A DNA stretch of 64,000 nucleotides from Zoogloea sp021286885 (GTDB lineage Bacteria; Pseudomonadota; Gammaproteobacteria; Burkholderiales; Rhodocyclaceae). Position numbers and translations under genes: made by a program. Shown here one piece after another: positions 25,174 through 33,791 of the stretch. Numbering within the stretch: position 1 is the first letter of the stretch; every line of letters starts with the position of its first letter. The notes beneath the pieces were generated by a model. That model had not been told where the DNA came from. It did no database searches and saw only the letters and a program-made list of their open reading frames with translations. The stretch is taken from the NCBI RefSeq assembly GCF_041915215.1, contig NZ_JAYSBV010000006.1; one strand, written 5' to 3'.

Positions 25174-26541
25174 ATGGACAATCCCCTTGCAGCCGGCCAG
25201 GAGCTGGCCCCCTGGTCCCAGTATTCGGTACTGGTGGTCGATGACGAACCCGGGATGCTCAGCTTCCTCAGCCGCACCCTGGCCGGGCGTTGCGGCAGCG
25301 TCGAAACGGCGGGCAGCGTTGAAGAAGCCGCCCCCCTGATGCGGCGCCGGCTCTACGATCTGGTGGTACTCGACATCTCCCTGCCGGGCCGCTCCGGCAC
25401 GGAATGGCTGCACCAGCTACGGGATGAAGGCTATGCGGGGGACGTGGTGCTGATGACCGCCTACGCCGATCTGGATACCGCCATCGACGCCCTGCGGGCC
25501 GGCGCCTCCGATTTTCTGCTCAAGCCGTTTTCGCTGGCCCAGATGCTTAACGCCATCAAGCGCTGCTTCGAGCGCTCCCGCCTGCTGCGCGAAAACTACG
25601 TGTTGCGCCGAGAGTTGTCGGGCCGGGGCAAGGCGGTGGATGGGATCATCGGCCAGTCGGCGGCCATGCAGAAGGTGTGCGAGCAACTGCGCCGCCTGGC
25701 GCCCACCCCTTCTACGGTGCTGCTGCTGGGCGAATCCGGCACCGGCAAGGAGGTGGCAGCGCGGGCCCTGCACAGCATGAGCACCCGGGCGAGCGGCCCC
25801 TTTGTTCCGGTCAATTGCGCGGCGATCGCTGCAGATCTGATCGAATCCGAGCTTTTTGGCCACGTGAAAGGTGCCTATACCGGCGCAGCCGCGAGCCGCG
25901 AGGGCCTGTTCTACTACGCCCGGGGTGGCACCCTGTTTCTGGACGAAATCGCCGAACTGCCACTCCCGGCCCAGGCCAAGCTACTGCGCGCCCTGGAGGA
26001 ACGGCGCATTCGCCAGGTGGGCTCAGAGCAGGAAATTCCGGTGGATGTGCGGGTGATTGCCGCTACCAACCGGGATCTCACCGCCGAGGTGGCCGCAGGC
26101 CGTTTTCGCCAGGATCTGTACTACCGGCTGCAGGTGATGGAGCTGTGCCTGCCCCCCTTGCGGGATCGGCCCGAAGACATCGCCCCCCTGGTGGCCCATT
26201 TTGTACACATGCTGGCGGGCCAGCTCGGGCTGCCGGCGATCTGCCCCGATGAGGGCGTGCTGTGCCGGCTCCAGGCCTACGACTGGCCGGGCAATGTGCG
26301 GGAGCTGCGCAATCTGGTGGAGCGTTCGCTGATTTTTGGTTATTTCGACCTCAAGCCCGAGCCCGCGCCGGTGGTGCCGGCGGCGATGGCTTGTATACAA
26401 GAAGAAAGCCTGGAGGCTGTGGAAAAGGGCCACATCCTGGCGGTGCTGGCAGGGGCTGGGGGCAACAAATCGGAGGCGGCGCGCCGGCTGGGAATCTCGC
26501 GCAAGACCCTGGATCGCAAGTGCCTGGCCTGGGGCATCTGA
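25174..26541 (+). CDS. Sigma-54-dependent response regulator, NtrC family
   Basis: This is a two-component activator of RpoN promoters. The 455-residue product has a receiver domain with phospho-acceptor Asp67, acidic pair Asp23/Asp24 and Lys117. The AAA+ domain follows, with Walker A GESGTGKE (186-193), the sigma-54 contact loop GAYTGA (233-238; Tyr for the usual Phe) and Walker B TLFLDE. A Fis-type HTH ends the protein (NKSEAARRLGISRKTLDRK, about 431-449). The kinase gene follows 3 bp later. Divergence from the fdh operon and the sites between them suggest it activates formate dehydrogenase. Confidence 0.93.
   Translation: MDNPLAAGQELAPWSQYSVLVVDDEPGMLSFLSRTLAGRCGSVETAGSVEEAAPLMRRRLYDLVVLDISLPGRSGTEWLHQLRDEGYAGDVVLMTAYADLDTAIDALRAGASDFLLKPFSLAQMLNAIKRCFERSRLLRENYVLRRELSGRGKAVDGIIGQSAAMQKVCEQLRRLAPTPSTVLLLGESGTGKEVAARALHSMSTRASGPFVPVNCAAIAADLIESELFGHVKGAYTGAAASREGLFYYARGGTLFLDEIAELPLPAQAKLLRALEERRIRQVGSEQEIPVDVRVIAATNRDLTAEVAAGRFRQDLYYRLQVMELCLPPLRDRPEDIAPLVAHFVHMLAGQLGLPAICPDEGVLCRLQAYDWPGNVRELRNLVERSLIFGYFDLKPEPAPVVPAAMACIQEESLEAVEKGHILAVLAGAGGNKSEAARRLGISRKTLDRKCLAWGI
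26390..26401. promoter_or_regulatory. Second copy of the CTTGTATACAAG palindrome, inside a coding sequence
   Basis: The exact 12-bp palindrome seen at 2873-2884 recurs here within the linker between AAA+ and HTH domains of the response regulator gene. Its AT-rich composition stands out locally. A regulator site within the gene is possible; chance cannot be excluded. Confidence 0.25.
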
Positions 26542-26544
26542 GCC

Positions 26545-28593
26545 ATGTCTTCTTCATTCCGCCCCACGGGTCTGGGCTGGGTGCTTGCCCATTTGCCCGG
26601 GCGGCGCTCCATCCGGATGCGCCTGCTGGCCTTGGCCATCGTGCCCATGGGCATCGCTTTTCCGCTCCTGATGGGGGTGCTTACCAGCTGGGGTGATACC
26701 TATTTCGACCGCATCCTGATTTCCCGGGTGCGCAGCGATCTGGCGGTGGCCCATGGCTATTTTGAGCGGGTCACCGAAGCGAGCCGCTGGTCCATCGAAT
26801 CCCTGGCCGCCTCGGAGCGCTTGTCCCAGGTGCTGCGCAGCCGGGAAGGGCGAGAGCAGGCTCTGCACCTGATCCTGACCGAAACCCGCGAAGAACACGG
26901 GCTGGATTTTCTGCTGCTGCTGGATCTGCAAGGCCGCGACCTGGCCGGCTCGGGGGTGGATCTGTCCCGCTGGCGGGTGGTGCAGGAGGCCCTGCGCGGC
27001 CACGGGGGCACGGCGATGGACGTGTTTTCCCCTGCGCTGCTTGCCAGCCTGGGGCCCCAGCTGCCGGAACAGGCCCGGGTAGCGGTGATCTCCGCCAGCG
27101 GCGGCCCCACCGGCAAGCAGGAGGGGCGCGGGCTGGTGGTGCATTCTGCCGCCCCGGTGCGGGATGCCCAGGGGCGGCTGATGGGCGTACTGGCCGGCGG
27201 CACCTTGCTGAACAACAATCTGGATTTCATCGACCGGCTCAACGAGGTGGTTTACCCCGGGGATTCCCTGCCCCTGGGTAGCCACGGCACCGCCACCCTG
27301 TTTCTCGATGATGTGCGGGTGGCGACCAATGTGCGATTGCTGGAAGGTTCGCGGGCGCTGGGCACCCAGGTGTCCGACAGCGTGCGGGATACCGTGCTGC
27401 GCCAGGGGCGGATCTGGCTGGATCGGGCGTATGTGGTGCAGGATTGGTACGTGTCGGCCTACCGCCCCCTGGTGGATAGCCAGGGCCAGCGCATCGGCAT
27501 GCTCTACGTGGGCTTTCTGGAGGCGCCCCTGGTGGAGGCCAAGCATGGGGTGATTCTGGGCGTGGGGCTGCTGTTTGGGGTGGTGGCGGCGGCGGCTACG
27601 CTGGTGGCGATCTTCTGGGCGCGCCAGCTCTCCCATCCCATCGAACGCATCCAGGCCACCCTCAATGCCCAGCAGGCCGGCGATGGCGCCGCCCGGGTGG
27701 GGCCGGTGGATACCGGCGACGAAGTGGGCGATCTGGCGGCCCACCTGGATCGGCTGCTGGATCAGCTCCACGCCCAGGCTTCGGCGCTCCAGCGCTGGGG
27801 TGAATCCCTGGATGAAAAGGTGGCCTCCCGCACGGCGGATCTGTCCCGGGCTTTGGCGGATCTGCGTTCGGCCCAGCACCAGCTGGTGATGCAGGAAAAG
27901 CTTGCCGCCGTGGGCCAGCTCACCGCCGGGGTCGCCCATGAGGTGAACAATCCGGTGGCGGTGATCCAGGGCAATCTGGAAGTGCTGCAGGAGGTGCTCG
28001 GGCCAGCAGCCTGCAAGCCGGTGGAGGGGGAAATCCGGCTCATCCGGGAGCAGGTTCAGCGCATCCGGGTGATCATCGCCAAGCTGCTCCAGTTTGCGCG
28101 CCCCACCGATTACGTGGGCTATCTGGAGCCCATCGACTGCCGCAGCCTGGTGCAGGACTGCCTGCTGCTGGTGGGCCATCTGCTGCGCCGGGGAAATGTG
28201 AGCGTGAGCCAGAACCTGCAATCGGGGCGGCTGGTGACCTGCAGCAAGACCGAGCTCCAGCAGGTGCTCATCAACCTGCTGGTGAACGCAATCCAGGCCA
28301 TGCCCGAGGGGGGGAGTCTGGTGTTGGCGGTGGAGGATTGGGATGAGGCTGACATGCCCTTCGGGGTGCGTCTGTCGGTGGCCGATTCGGGCCCGGGGAT
28401 CCCCGCTGATCGGGTCGACAAGTTGTTTCAACCGTTTTTTACTGCAGACAAGCCCAATGGTACGGGCCTGGGGCTGTGGGTCAGCCAGAGTTTGGTGGAA
28501 CGTTACGGTGGGCGCATCACCGCAGAAAACCGCCCGGAAGGGGGCTGCCGGTTCTCGGTATGGCTGCGTCAGGAGCCTTTGGCAGGCCCGTGA
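26545..28593 (+). CDS. Membrane sensor histidine kinase with periplasmic Cache-type domain
   Basis: This is the probable partner of the upstream regulator. The 682-residue product has TM1 (about 27-48), a large periplasmic sensor region of about 285 residues resembling a double Cache domain, and TM2 (about 335-357). A HAMP segment and coiled coil (to about 450) precede the catalytic core. His465 lies in GVAHEVNNP, the N box includes Asn577/Asn581, and the ATP lid has DSGPGIP and GTGLGL. The HEVNNP form is typical of NtrB-like kinases paired with sigma-54 regulators. The ligand is unknown; formate or a related small acid is a guess from context. Confidence 0.92.
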   Translation: MSSSFRPTGLGWVLAHLPGRRSIRMRLLALAIVPMGIAFPLLMGVLTSWGDTYFDRILISRVRSDLAVAHGYFERVTEASRWSIESLAASERLSQVLRSREGREQALHLILTETREEHGLDFLLLLDLQGRDLAGSGVDLSRWRVVQEALRGHGGTAMDVFSPALLASLGPQLPEQARVAVISASGGPTGKQEGRGLVVHSAAPVRDAQGRLMGVLAGGTLLNNNLDFIDRLNEVVYPGDSLPLGSHGTATLFLDDVRVATNVRLLEGSRALGTQVSDSVRDTVLRQGRIWLDRAYVVQDWYVSAYRPLVDSQGQRIGMLYVGFLEAPLVEAKHGVILGVGLLFGVVAAAATLVAIFWARQLSHPIERIQATLNAQQAGDGAARVGPVDTGDEVGDLAAHLDRLLDQLHAQASALQRWGESLDEKVASRTADLSRALADLRSAQHQLVMQEKLAAVGQLTAGVAHEVNNPVAVIQGNLEVLQEVLGPAACKPVEGEIRLIREQVQRIRVIIAKLLQFARPTDYVGYLEPIDCRSLVQDCLLLVGHLLRRGNVSVSQNLQSGRLVTCSKTELQQVLINLLVNAIQAMPEGGSLVLAVEDWDEADMPFGVRLSVADSGPGIPADRVDKLFQPFFTADKPNGTGLGLWVSQSLVERYGGRITAENRPEGGCRFSVWLRQEPLAGP

Positions 28594-28689
28594 GCTTGAT
28601 GTTTATGGGTTTTGAATTTAAAAAATTTTCCGTATTTGTGGAAATTTGTGGCGAGACCGGTATTTTTTCGGGAGAAGGCTGTCAGAAAA

Positions 28690-28730
28690 TTTTACACCTC
28701 AAATTTTCGCCGCTGGTAAAAGGTGTAAAA
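28690..28730. promoter_or_regulatory. Perfect TTTTACACCT / AGGTGTAAAA inverted repeat
   Basis: TTTTACACCT (28690-28699) and AGGTGTAAAA (28721-28730) are perfect 10-bp inverted repeats 21 bp apart, 30-70 bp before a possible -24/-12 element. The GTGTAAAA half-site resembles the dyad at 17255-17287 upstream of the other PEP-CTERM gene, so both may bind the same activator. Confidence 0.5.
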
Positions 28731-28759
28731 GTTCATACGAAACACAGGGTTGTCTGTTT

Positions 28760-28775
28760 GGGTGTGGCTCTTGCT
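28760..28775 (+). promoter_or_regulatory. Possible sigma-54 promoter of the second PEP-CTERM gene
   Basis: GGGTGT, spacer GGCTC, TTGCT: the -12 half is perfect and GG and GC are ten bases apart, but the rest of the -24 half is poor. A sigma-70 promoter with TATAGA at 28776-28781 is an alternative. Confidence 0.35.
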
Positions 28776-28866
28776 TATAGAATGTACAAAGTATCGTCCC
28801 GCCGCATGTCATAGGTGGCCGATGCTGGGAAATCGTCTCTCCTCGACTACACGAAAGGGTCAAGAC

Positions 28867-29679
28867 ATGATCAACAAGCAGCTCGCGCTCGCCGTGGGTT
28901 CCGTGCTGGCACTGGTGGGCTCCTCTGCCGCCCAGGCCGGTGTGGTGGAATACGCCAACAACTTCAGCGCCAACTACGCCTTCAGCAACTTCACCGATGG
29001 TGATGGCTCCTTCAACCTGACCTTCAGCAACATCAGCGGCAACCTGGAAATCAACGTTCCCCAGGCTGGCAACTGGGGTGTGCAGCGCAAGGGCGAATTC
29101 GATGTCGATTACAACGGCACCGGCACCGCTTCCGCTTTCCAGGCAGCCTCCGTGTGTAACTCCGTTGGCAAGAGCGGTTGGGACTACTGCTCCAAGACCA
29201 CCAACTGGGTGGGCCTGGGCCAGCTGAACAACGCCTCTTACACCGACATCTCCGGTTCCAAGTTCGTTTACAACTGGAACACCGATACCTTCACTTCCGA
29301 TGGTACTGCCTACTCCGGCGGCAGCTTCTCCGGTTCCTCCAGCGGCGTGATGCTGCTGCTGGGCATGTTCCTGGGCCCCGTGGGTTCCTACATCGCCAGC
29401 AACATTGGTAGCGGCACCCTGTTCGTGAGCCAAGTGCTGGACGGCGCTTCCAACACCTGGACCCTGACCTTCACCGAGTCTTCTGGTGTTGGCCTGGAAA
29501 ACCTGCTGAAGTCCCTGGATGCTGGCACCGCTGCTGGCCTGCCCACCACCGCTCAGAACGCTCTGATCGACGGTGTGGTGTACGCCAACGGCGCCGTGCA
29601 CATCCCGGAACCCGCCACCCTGGCCCTGCTGGGCATGGGTCTGGCTGGTCTGGCTGCCCGTCGTCGCAAGTCTGCCTGA
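28867..29679 (+). CDS. PEP-CTERM sorting domain-containing exported protein
   Basis: This is a predicted exosortase substrate at the cell surface. The 270-residue product has a signal peptide (LALAVGSVLALVGSSAAQA, cleavage near 24) and an Asn/Ser/Gly-rich body with predicted beta structure. The C-terminus has the textbook PEPATLALLGMGLAGLAARRRK pattern in pieces: PEP motif, hydrophobic helix and Arg cluster (about residues 244-268). ATG 28867 has AAAGGG upstream and places the signal peptide at the N-terminus. Codon use is strongly biased to C-ending codons, suggesting high expression. The function of the body is unknown. Confidence 0.9.
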   Translation: MINKQLALAVGSVLALVGSSAAQAGVVEYANNFSANYAFSNFTDGDGSFNLTFSNISGNLEINVPQAGNWGVQRKGEFDVDYNGTGTASAFQAASVCNSVGKSGWDYCSKTTNWVGLGQLNNASYTDISGSKFVYNWNTDTFTSDGTAYSGGSFSGSSSGVMLLLGMFLGPVGSYIASNIGSGTLFVSQVLDGASNTWTLTFTESSGVGLENLLKSLDAGTAAGLPTTAQNALIDGVVYANGAVHIPEPATLALLGMGLAGLAARRRKSA

Positions 29680-29714
29680 GCTTCACGCTCGCGCTGACGC
29701 ACACAGGTGCAGTC

Positions 29715-29749
29715 AAAAACGGCGACCTTCGGGTCGCCGTTTTTTTTCT
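29715..29749. terminator. Intrinsic terminator after the PEP-CTERM gene
   Basis: AAAAACGGCGACC, TTCG loop, GGTCGCCGTTTTT: a perfect 13-bp stem including the A/T flanks, followed by a T-run. The A-tract makes it usable from the convergent methyltransferase gene as well. Confidence 0.92.
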
Positions 29750-29777
29750 TTATGGGTGTCGGCTTTAACGCTGGGGC

Positions 29778-30443
29778 TCAGTTGCGGGCGCTGAACAGCG
29801 CACCACAGCCGTGCAGCTGAATGTGCACTTCACGGAAGCGTTGTTGGAGATTCTTGCGCAGGCTTTCCAGGCTGTCGGCGGTATTGCAGAAAATGCCCTT
29901 GCGGTTATACGTGGCCATCAGATGCCGGGCGCCCCAGTTGTGGGCAACGCCGGCCCCCAGCAGGGTTGAGCCGAACAGCACGCCTTTCGGGTGCAACAGG
30001 GGGCGCAGGTGATCCAGCACCACGCTCTTTTCGTCCATGCTGCCCGGCAGGCAATGGAGCACATAGCCCAGGTTGATGGAGTCAAAGGCCGGGCCGGTGT
30101 AGGCAATCGGCTCAAACAGGTTGGCTTGCAAGGTGCTGGGCTGGAAACGCGCCAGACGCTGGGATGCATAGGCCAGGGTTTGTGGATTCAGATCAAGCAG
30201 CGCCAGATGTTCGCCGGACACATTGGCTTTGTCCGGGATGAAGCCCGTACCGGCCCCTACTTCCAGGTGGCGCGGCCCCCGGTGGCGGGTGTAGTGGGCG
30301 ATCAGAGTCGGGGTGGGGCATTTCCAAAGCATGGGATTCGAGAAACCCATCACCAGCAAGTCGTAGATGCGCAGGGTGCGGGGGGTGTAAACCGCCTGGC
30401 CAGCCTCGATGCTGGCTGCGTTGATGGTGTTGGGATGGCTCAT
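29778..30443 (-). CDS. Class I SAM-dependent methyltransferase
   Basis: The 221-residue product has motif I of class I methyltransferases as LEVGAGTGFIPD near residues 57-68 and an acidic residue at the end of strand 2 (LALLDLNPQTL). The substrate is not evident. ATG 30443 is chosen because upstream in-frame sequence to 30638 overlaps the next gene and lacks similarity. It seems to be a single gene on the minus strand between a terminator and the acyl-CoA operon. Confidence 0.8.
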   Translation of the reverse strand: MSHPNTINAASIEAGQAVYTPRTLRIYDLLVMGFSNPMLWKCPTPTLIAHYTRHRGPRHLEVGAGTGFIPDKANVSGEHLALLDLNPQTLAYASQRLARFQPSTLQANLFEPIAYTGPAFDSINLGYVLHCLPGSMDEKSVVLDHLRPLLHPKGVLFGSTLLGAGVAHNWGARHLMATYNRKGIFCNTADSLESLRKNLQQRFREVHIQLHGCGALFSARN

Positions 30444-30573
30444 GCTGAATGGGTTGGGTGAGTGGGTTTGAATGTAGCCCGATTGTACCCTCGTGACCTG
30501 AGACCCCATGTGAAAAGGGCACCTGCAGCTGCCTGCAGATGCCCTTGGCGTCGTGCGTGTATGCGCTTGGCGC

Positions 30574-31350
30574 TTACTGGTTCTTGAACTCCGGCTTGCG
30601 CTTCTCGACGAAGGCGGCCATGCCTTCCTTCTGATCATCCAGCGCGAAGGCCGAGTGGAACACCCGACGCTCGAACAGCAGGCCTTCGGCCAGGCTGGAT
30701 TCGAAGGAGCGATTCACCGACTCCTTGATCATCATCACCACCGGCAGGGAATAGCCGGCGATGGTGGTGGCAGCCTTGAGGGCTTCGTCCAGCAGCTGCT
30801 CGGCGGGGATCACCCGGGCCACCAGGCCGGCGCTTTCGGCTTCGGTAGCGTCCATCATGCGGGCGGTCAGGCACAGGTCCATGGCCTTGGCCTTGCCCAC
30901 GGCGCGGGGCAGACGCTGGGTGCCGCCGGCGCCGGGCAGGATGCCCAGCTTCACTTCGGGCTGGCCGAACTTGGCGGTGTCGGCCGCGAAGATCATGTCA
31001 CAGCTCATGGCCAGCTCGCAGCCACCGCCCAGGGCAAAGCCAGCCACGGCGGCGATGATGGGCTTGCGGCAGGTCTTGACTCGTTCCCAGTTGCGGGTGA
31101 TGTAGTCGCCCTTGTAGGCGTCCATATAGCTGAACTGGGCCATCATGGTGATGTCGGCGCCGGCGGCAAACGCCTTTTCCGAGCCGGTGATCACGATGCA
31201 GCCGATGTTCTCGTCGGCCTCGAAGGCGTTGAGGGCCACGCCCACTTCATCCACCAGCGCGTCGTTCAGGGCGTTCAGGGCCTTGGGACGGTGGAGGGTG
31301 ATGAGGCCAACCTTGCCCCGGGTTTCGACGATGATGTTTTCAAATGCCAC
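30574..31350 (-). CDS. Enoyl-CoA hydratase/isomerase family protein
   Basis: This crotonase hydrates trans-2-enoyl-CoA in acyl-CoA degradation. The 258-residue product has the oxyanion-hole segments AFAAGADITMM near 61-71 and GFALGGGCELAMSCD near 105-119, and GILPGAGGTQRLPR near 136-149. The catalytic Glu pair is within CELA and PEVKLG. The start is GTG 31350, chosen for AGGAG seven bases upstream. It is the last gene of a five-gene operon reading SDR, thiolase, acyl-CoA dehydrogenase, racemase-like, hydratase. Confidence 0.92.
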   Translation of the reverse strand: MAFENIIVETRGKVGLITLHRPKALNALNDALVDEVGVALNAFEADENIGCIVITGSEKAFAAGADITMMAQFSYMDAYKGDYITRNWERVKTCRKPIIAAVAGFALGGGCELAMSCDMIFAADTAKFGQPEVKLGILPGAGGTQRLPRAVGKAKAMDLCLTARMMDATEAESAGLVARVIPAEQLLDEALKAATTIAGYSLPVVMMIKESVNRSFESSLAEGLLFERRVFHSAFALDDQKEGMAAFVEKRKPEFKNQ

Positions 31351-31394
31351 GTTGTTCTCCTGATTGCTGTACTTTGCTGTATCGCTTTGTTTTT

Positions 31395-32546
31395 TCAGAG
31401 TGCACCGGCTTCTTCGAGTCGGGCCACGGCCTCGGGGGTGAAGCCCCAGTCGGCCAGCACGTCCTTGCCCTGGGCGCCGGGGGTGGGGGCGCGGGGCAGC
31501 GTGGGTGGAGTACGGCTGAAGCGCGGGGCCGGTGCCGCCTGCCACGTGCCGTTCACCTGGATGAAGGTGCCACGGGCCCGATTGTGCGGGTGTTCGGGCG
31601 CTTCGTCCATGCTCAAGACAGGGGCCACGCAGGCATCCGTCCCTTCCAGCAGGGCGCACCAGGCATCCCGGGGGCGGGTCAGCAGGTGGGTGGCGAGGCG
31701 CGCCTTGAGCTGCGGCCAGCGGCTGCGGTCCCCCTGGGCGTGGGCATCATGGAAGTCCGGGTCGGTGATTCCGGCCTTTTCGAGGAAGAGGGCGTAGAAC
31801 TGGGGTTCGATGGGGCCCACCGCCAGGTGGCGCCCATCCGCACAGCAATAGGTATCGTAAAACGGGGCACCCCCGTCCAGCAGGTTGCTGGCCCGTTCAT
31901 CTGACCAGCAGCCCATGGCCTTGAGGGTGTGAATCATGCTCATCAGCAGGGCGGCGCCGTCCGTCATGGCTGCATCCACCACCTGGCCCTGGCCGTTCTG
32001 GCGTGCCGAGGTGAGGGCCGCCAGCACGCCCACCACCAGCAGCATCGCACCACCGCCCCCGTCGGCCACCAGGTTGAGGGGCACCACTGGTTTGTCCGGG
32101 CCGCCGATGGCGGCCAGGGCGCCGGAAATGGCCAGATAATTGATGTCATGGCCGGCAGCCTGGGCGAGGGGGCCGGTCTGGCCCCAGCCGGTCATCCGAC
32201 CATACACCAGACTCGGGTTGGCGGCGAGCATGGGCTCGGGCCCCAGCCCCAGGCGCTCCATCACCCCGGGGCGATAGCCTTCGATCAGAATGTCGGCACC
32301 GGCCACCAGCTGGCGGGCAGCGGCCAGCCCTTCGGGTTTTTTGAGATCCAGCGTCACCACCCGCCGGCTGCGGTTGAGAATGTCGAGGGCCGGATCGAAA
32401 ATCTCGAAGCCCGGCCTGCTGCCCGGGGGCGGGCGGCGTTCGATGCGCACCACCTCGGCCCCCAGATCGGCCAGGATCATGGCGCCCATGGGGGCGGGCC
32501 CCAGGGCGGCGAATTCGACCACTTTCACGCCGTGCAGGGGGCCCAT
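31395..32546 (-). CDS. CaiB/BaiF family CoA transferase, alpha-methylacyl-CoA racemase-like
   Basis: The 383-residue product belongs to the family III CoA-transferase fold. MGPLHGVKVVEFAALGPAP at the N-terminus (split at residue 19) and YGRMTGWGQTGP with GHDINYLA (about 125-145) are closest to alpha-methylacyl-CoA racemases. These epimerise 2-methyl-branched acyl-CoAs so that the (S)-form can be dehydrogenated. A CoA transferase role remains possible. It lies 11 bp after the acyl-CoA dehydrogenase gene, which supports a branched acyl-CoA pathway. Confidence 0.88.
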   Translation of the reverse strand: MGPLHGVKVVEFAALGPAPMGAMILADLGAEVVRIERRPPPGSRPGFEIFDPALDILNRSRRVVTLDLKKPEGLAAARQLVAGADILIEGYRPGVMERLGLGPEPMLAANPSLVYGRMTGWGQTGPLAQAAGHDINYLAISGALAAIGGPDKPVVPLNLVADGGGGAMLLVVGVLAALTSARQNGQGQVVDAAMTDGAALLMSMIHTLKAMGCWSDERASNLLDGGAPFYDTYCCADGRHLAVGPIEPQFYALFLEKAGITDPDFHDAHAQGDRSRWPQLKARLATHLLTRPRDAWCALLEGTDACVAPVLSMDEAPEHPHNRARGTFIQVNGTWQAAPAPRFSRTPPTLPRAPTPGAQGKDVLADWGFTPEAVARLEEAGAL

Positions 32547-32557
32547 GGGTGCGCTCC

Positions 32558-33694
32558 TTACTCGGCGGCGATGGCGCGCCCGATCACCAGGCGCTGGATG
32601 TCATTGGCGCCTTCGTAAATCTGGCAGATGCGCACGTCCCGGTAGATGCGCTCCACCGGGAAATCGCTGGTGTAGCCCACCCCGCCGTGGATCTGGATCG
32701 CGTCGGAAGCGATTTTTTCGGCGGCTTCCGAGGCGAACATCTTGGCCATGGAGGCTTCCTTCAGGCAGGGCTTGCCCGCGTCCTTGAGCTGGGCAGCGCG
32801 CCACACCATGAGCCGGGCGGCATCCAGCAGGGTGGCCATGTCGGCCAGTTTGAAGTTCACCGCCTGGTGCTCGATGATGGGCACCCCAAAGGTGATGCGT
32901 TCCTTGGCGTAGCGCACCGCAGCTTCCAGCGCGGCGCGGGCCATGCCGATGCTCTGGGCGGCGATCCCGATGCGGCCTGCTTCCAGGTTGGAGAGCGCAA
33001 TCCGGTAGCCCTCGCCTTCCTGGCCCAGCAGGGCGGAGGCGGGTACGCGGCAGTTTTCCAGGATGATCTGCACCGTGTCGGAGGCGTGCTGGCCCATCTT
33101 GTCTTCAGTGCGGCCCACGATGAAGCCGGGCGTGGCGGTGGGCACCAGGAAGCAGGAAATGCCCTTCTTGCCGGCGGCCTTGTCGGTCACCGCAAACACG
33201 ATGGCCATGTGGGCGTGCTTGCCGGTGGTGATGAACTGCTTGACGCCGTTGAGCACGAAGCTGTCCCCGTCCCGGTCGGCCCGGGTGGTGATGGCGGCAG
33301 CGTCGGAGCCGGTGTGGGGCTCGGTCAGGCAGAAGCAGCCCAGCTTCTCGCCCCGGGCGAGGGGCTTGAGCCATTCTTCCTTCTGGGCGTCGGTGCCGTA
33401 TTTCTGGGTGATCCCGCAGGCCAGGGAGTTTTGCACCGAAACGATGGTGGAGGTGGCCCCGTCACCGGCAGCGATTTCTTCGAGGGTGAGCACCAGGCTC
33501 ATGTAATCCATCCCGGCACCGCCCCATTCCTCGGGCACCACCATGCCCAGGGCGCCCAGTTCGCCCAATTCCTTGAGCGCGGCGGCGGGGAAGGTGTGGT
33601 GCTTGTCCCATTCGGCGGCGAAGGGGGCGAGGCGCTCCTGGGCAAAGCTGCGCATGGCGTCGCGGATCATTTCCTGTTCTTGGCTGAGGATCAT
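32558..33694 (-). CDS. Acyl-CoA dehydrogenase
   Basis: This FAD enzyme introduces the 2,3-double bond into an acyl-CoA and passes electrons to ETF. The 378-residue product has CLTEPHTGSDAAAI near 121-134 and QIHGGVGYTSDFPVER near 339-354, and the catalytic Glu lies in QIYEGANDIQR near 361-371. It resembles short/branched-chain members. The likely substrates are 2-methyl-branched or short acyl-CoAs, inferred from the racemase and SDR neighbours. Confidence 0.92.
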   Translation of the reverse strand: MILSQEQEMIRDAMRSFAQERLAPFAAEWDKHHTFPAAALKELGELGALGMVVPEEWGGAGMDYMSLVLTLEEIAAGDGATSTIVSVQNSLACGITQKYGTDAQKEEWLKPLARGEKLGCFCLTEPHTGSDAAAITTRADRDGDSFVLNGVKQFITTGKHAHMAIVFAVTDKAAGKKGISCFLVPTATPGFIVGRTEDKMGQHASDTVQIILENCRVPASALLGQEGEGYRIALSNLEAGRIGIAAQSIGMARAALEAAVRYAKERITFGVPIIEHQAVNFKLADMATLLDAARLMVWRAAQLKDAGKPCLKEASMAKMFASEAAEKIASDAIQIHGGVGYTSDFPVERIYRDVRICQIYEGANDIQRLVIGRAIAAE

Positions 33695-33791
33695 GCTGAA
33701 AGTCCTGAAAATCTGAGGTCTGAACCCTGAGGCGCGTGGCGCGCCTTGGCTGGGGTGGGGGCGGGGGCGCCAGGGCCCCCGCAGGCCGGGC

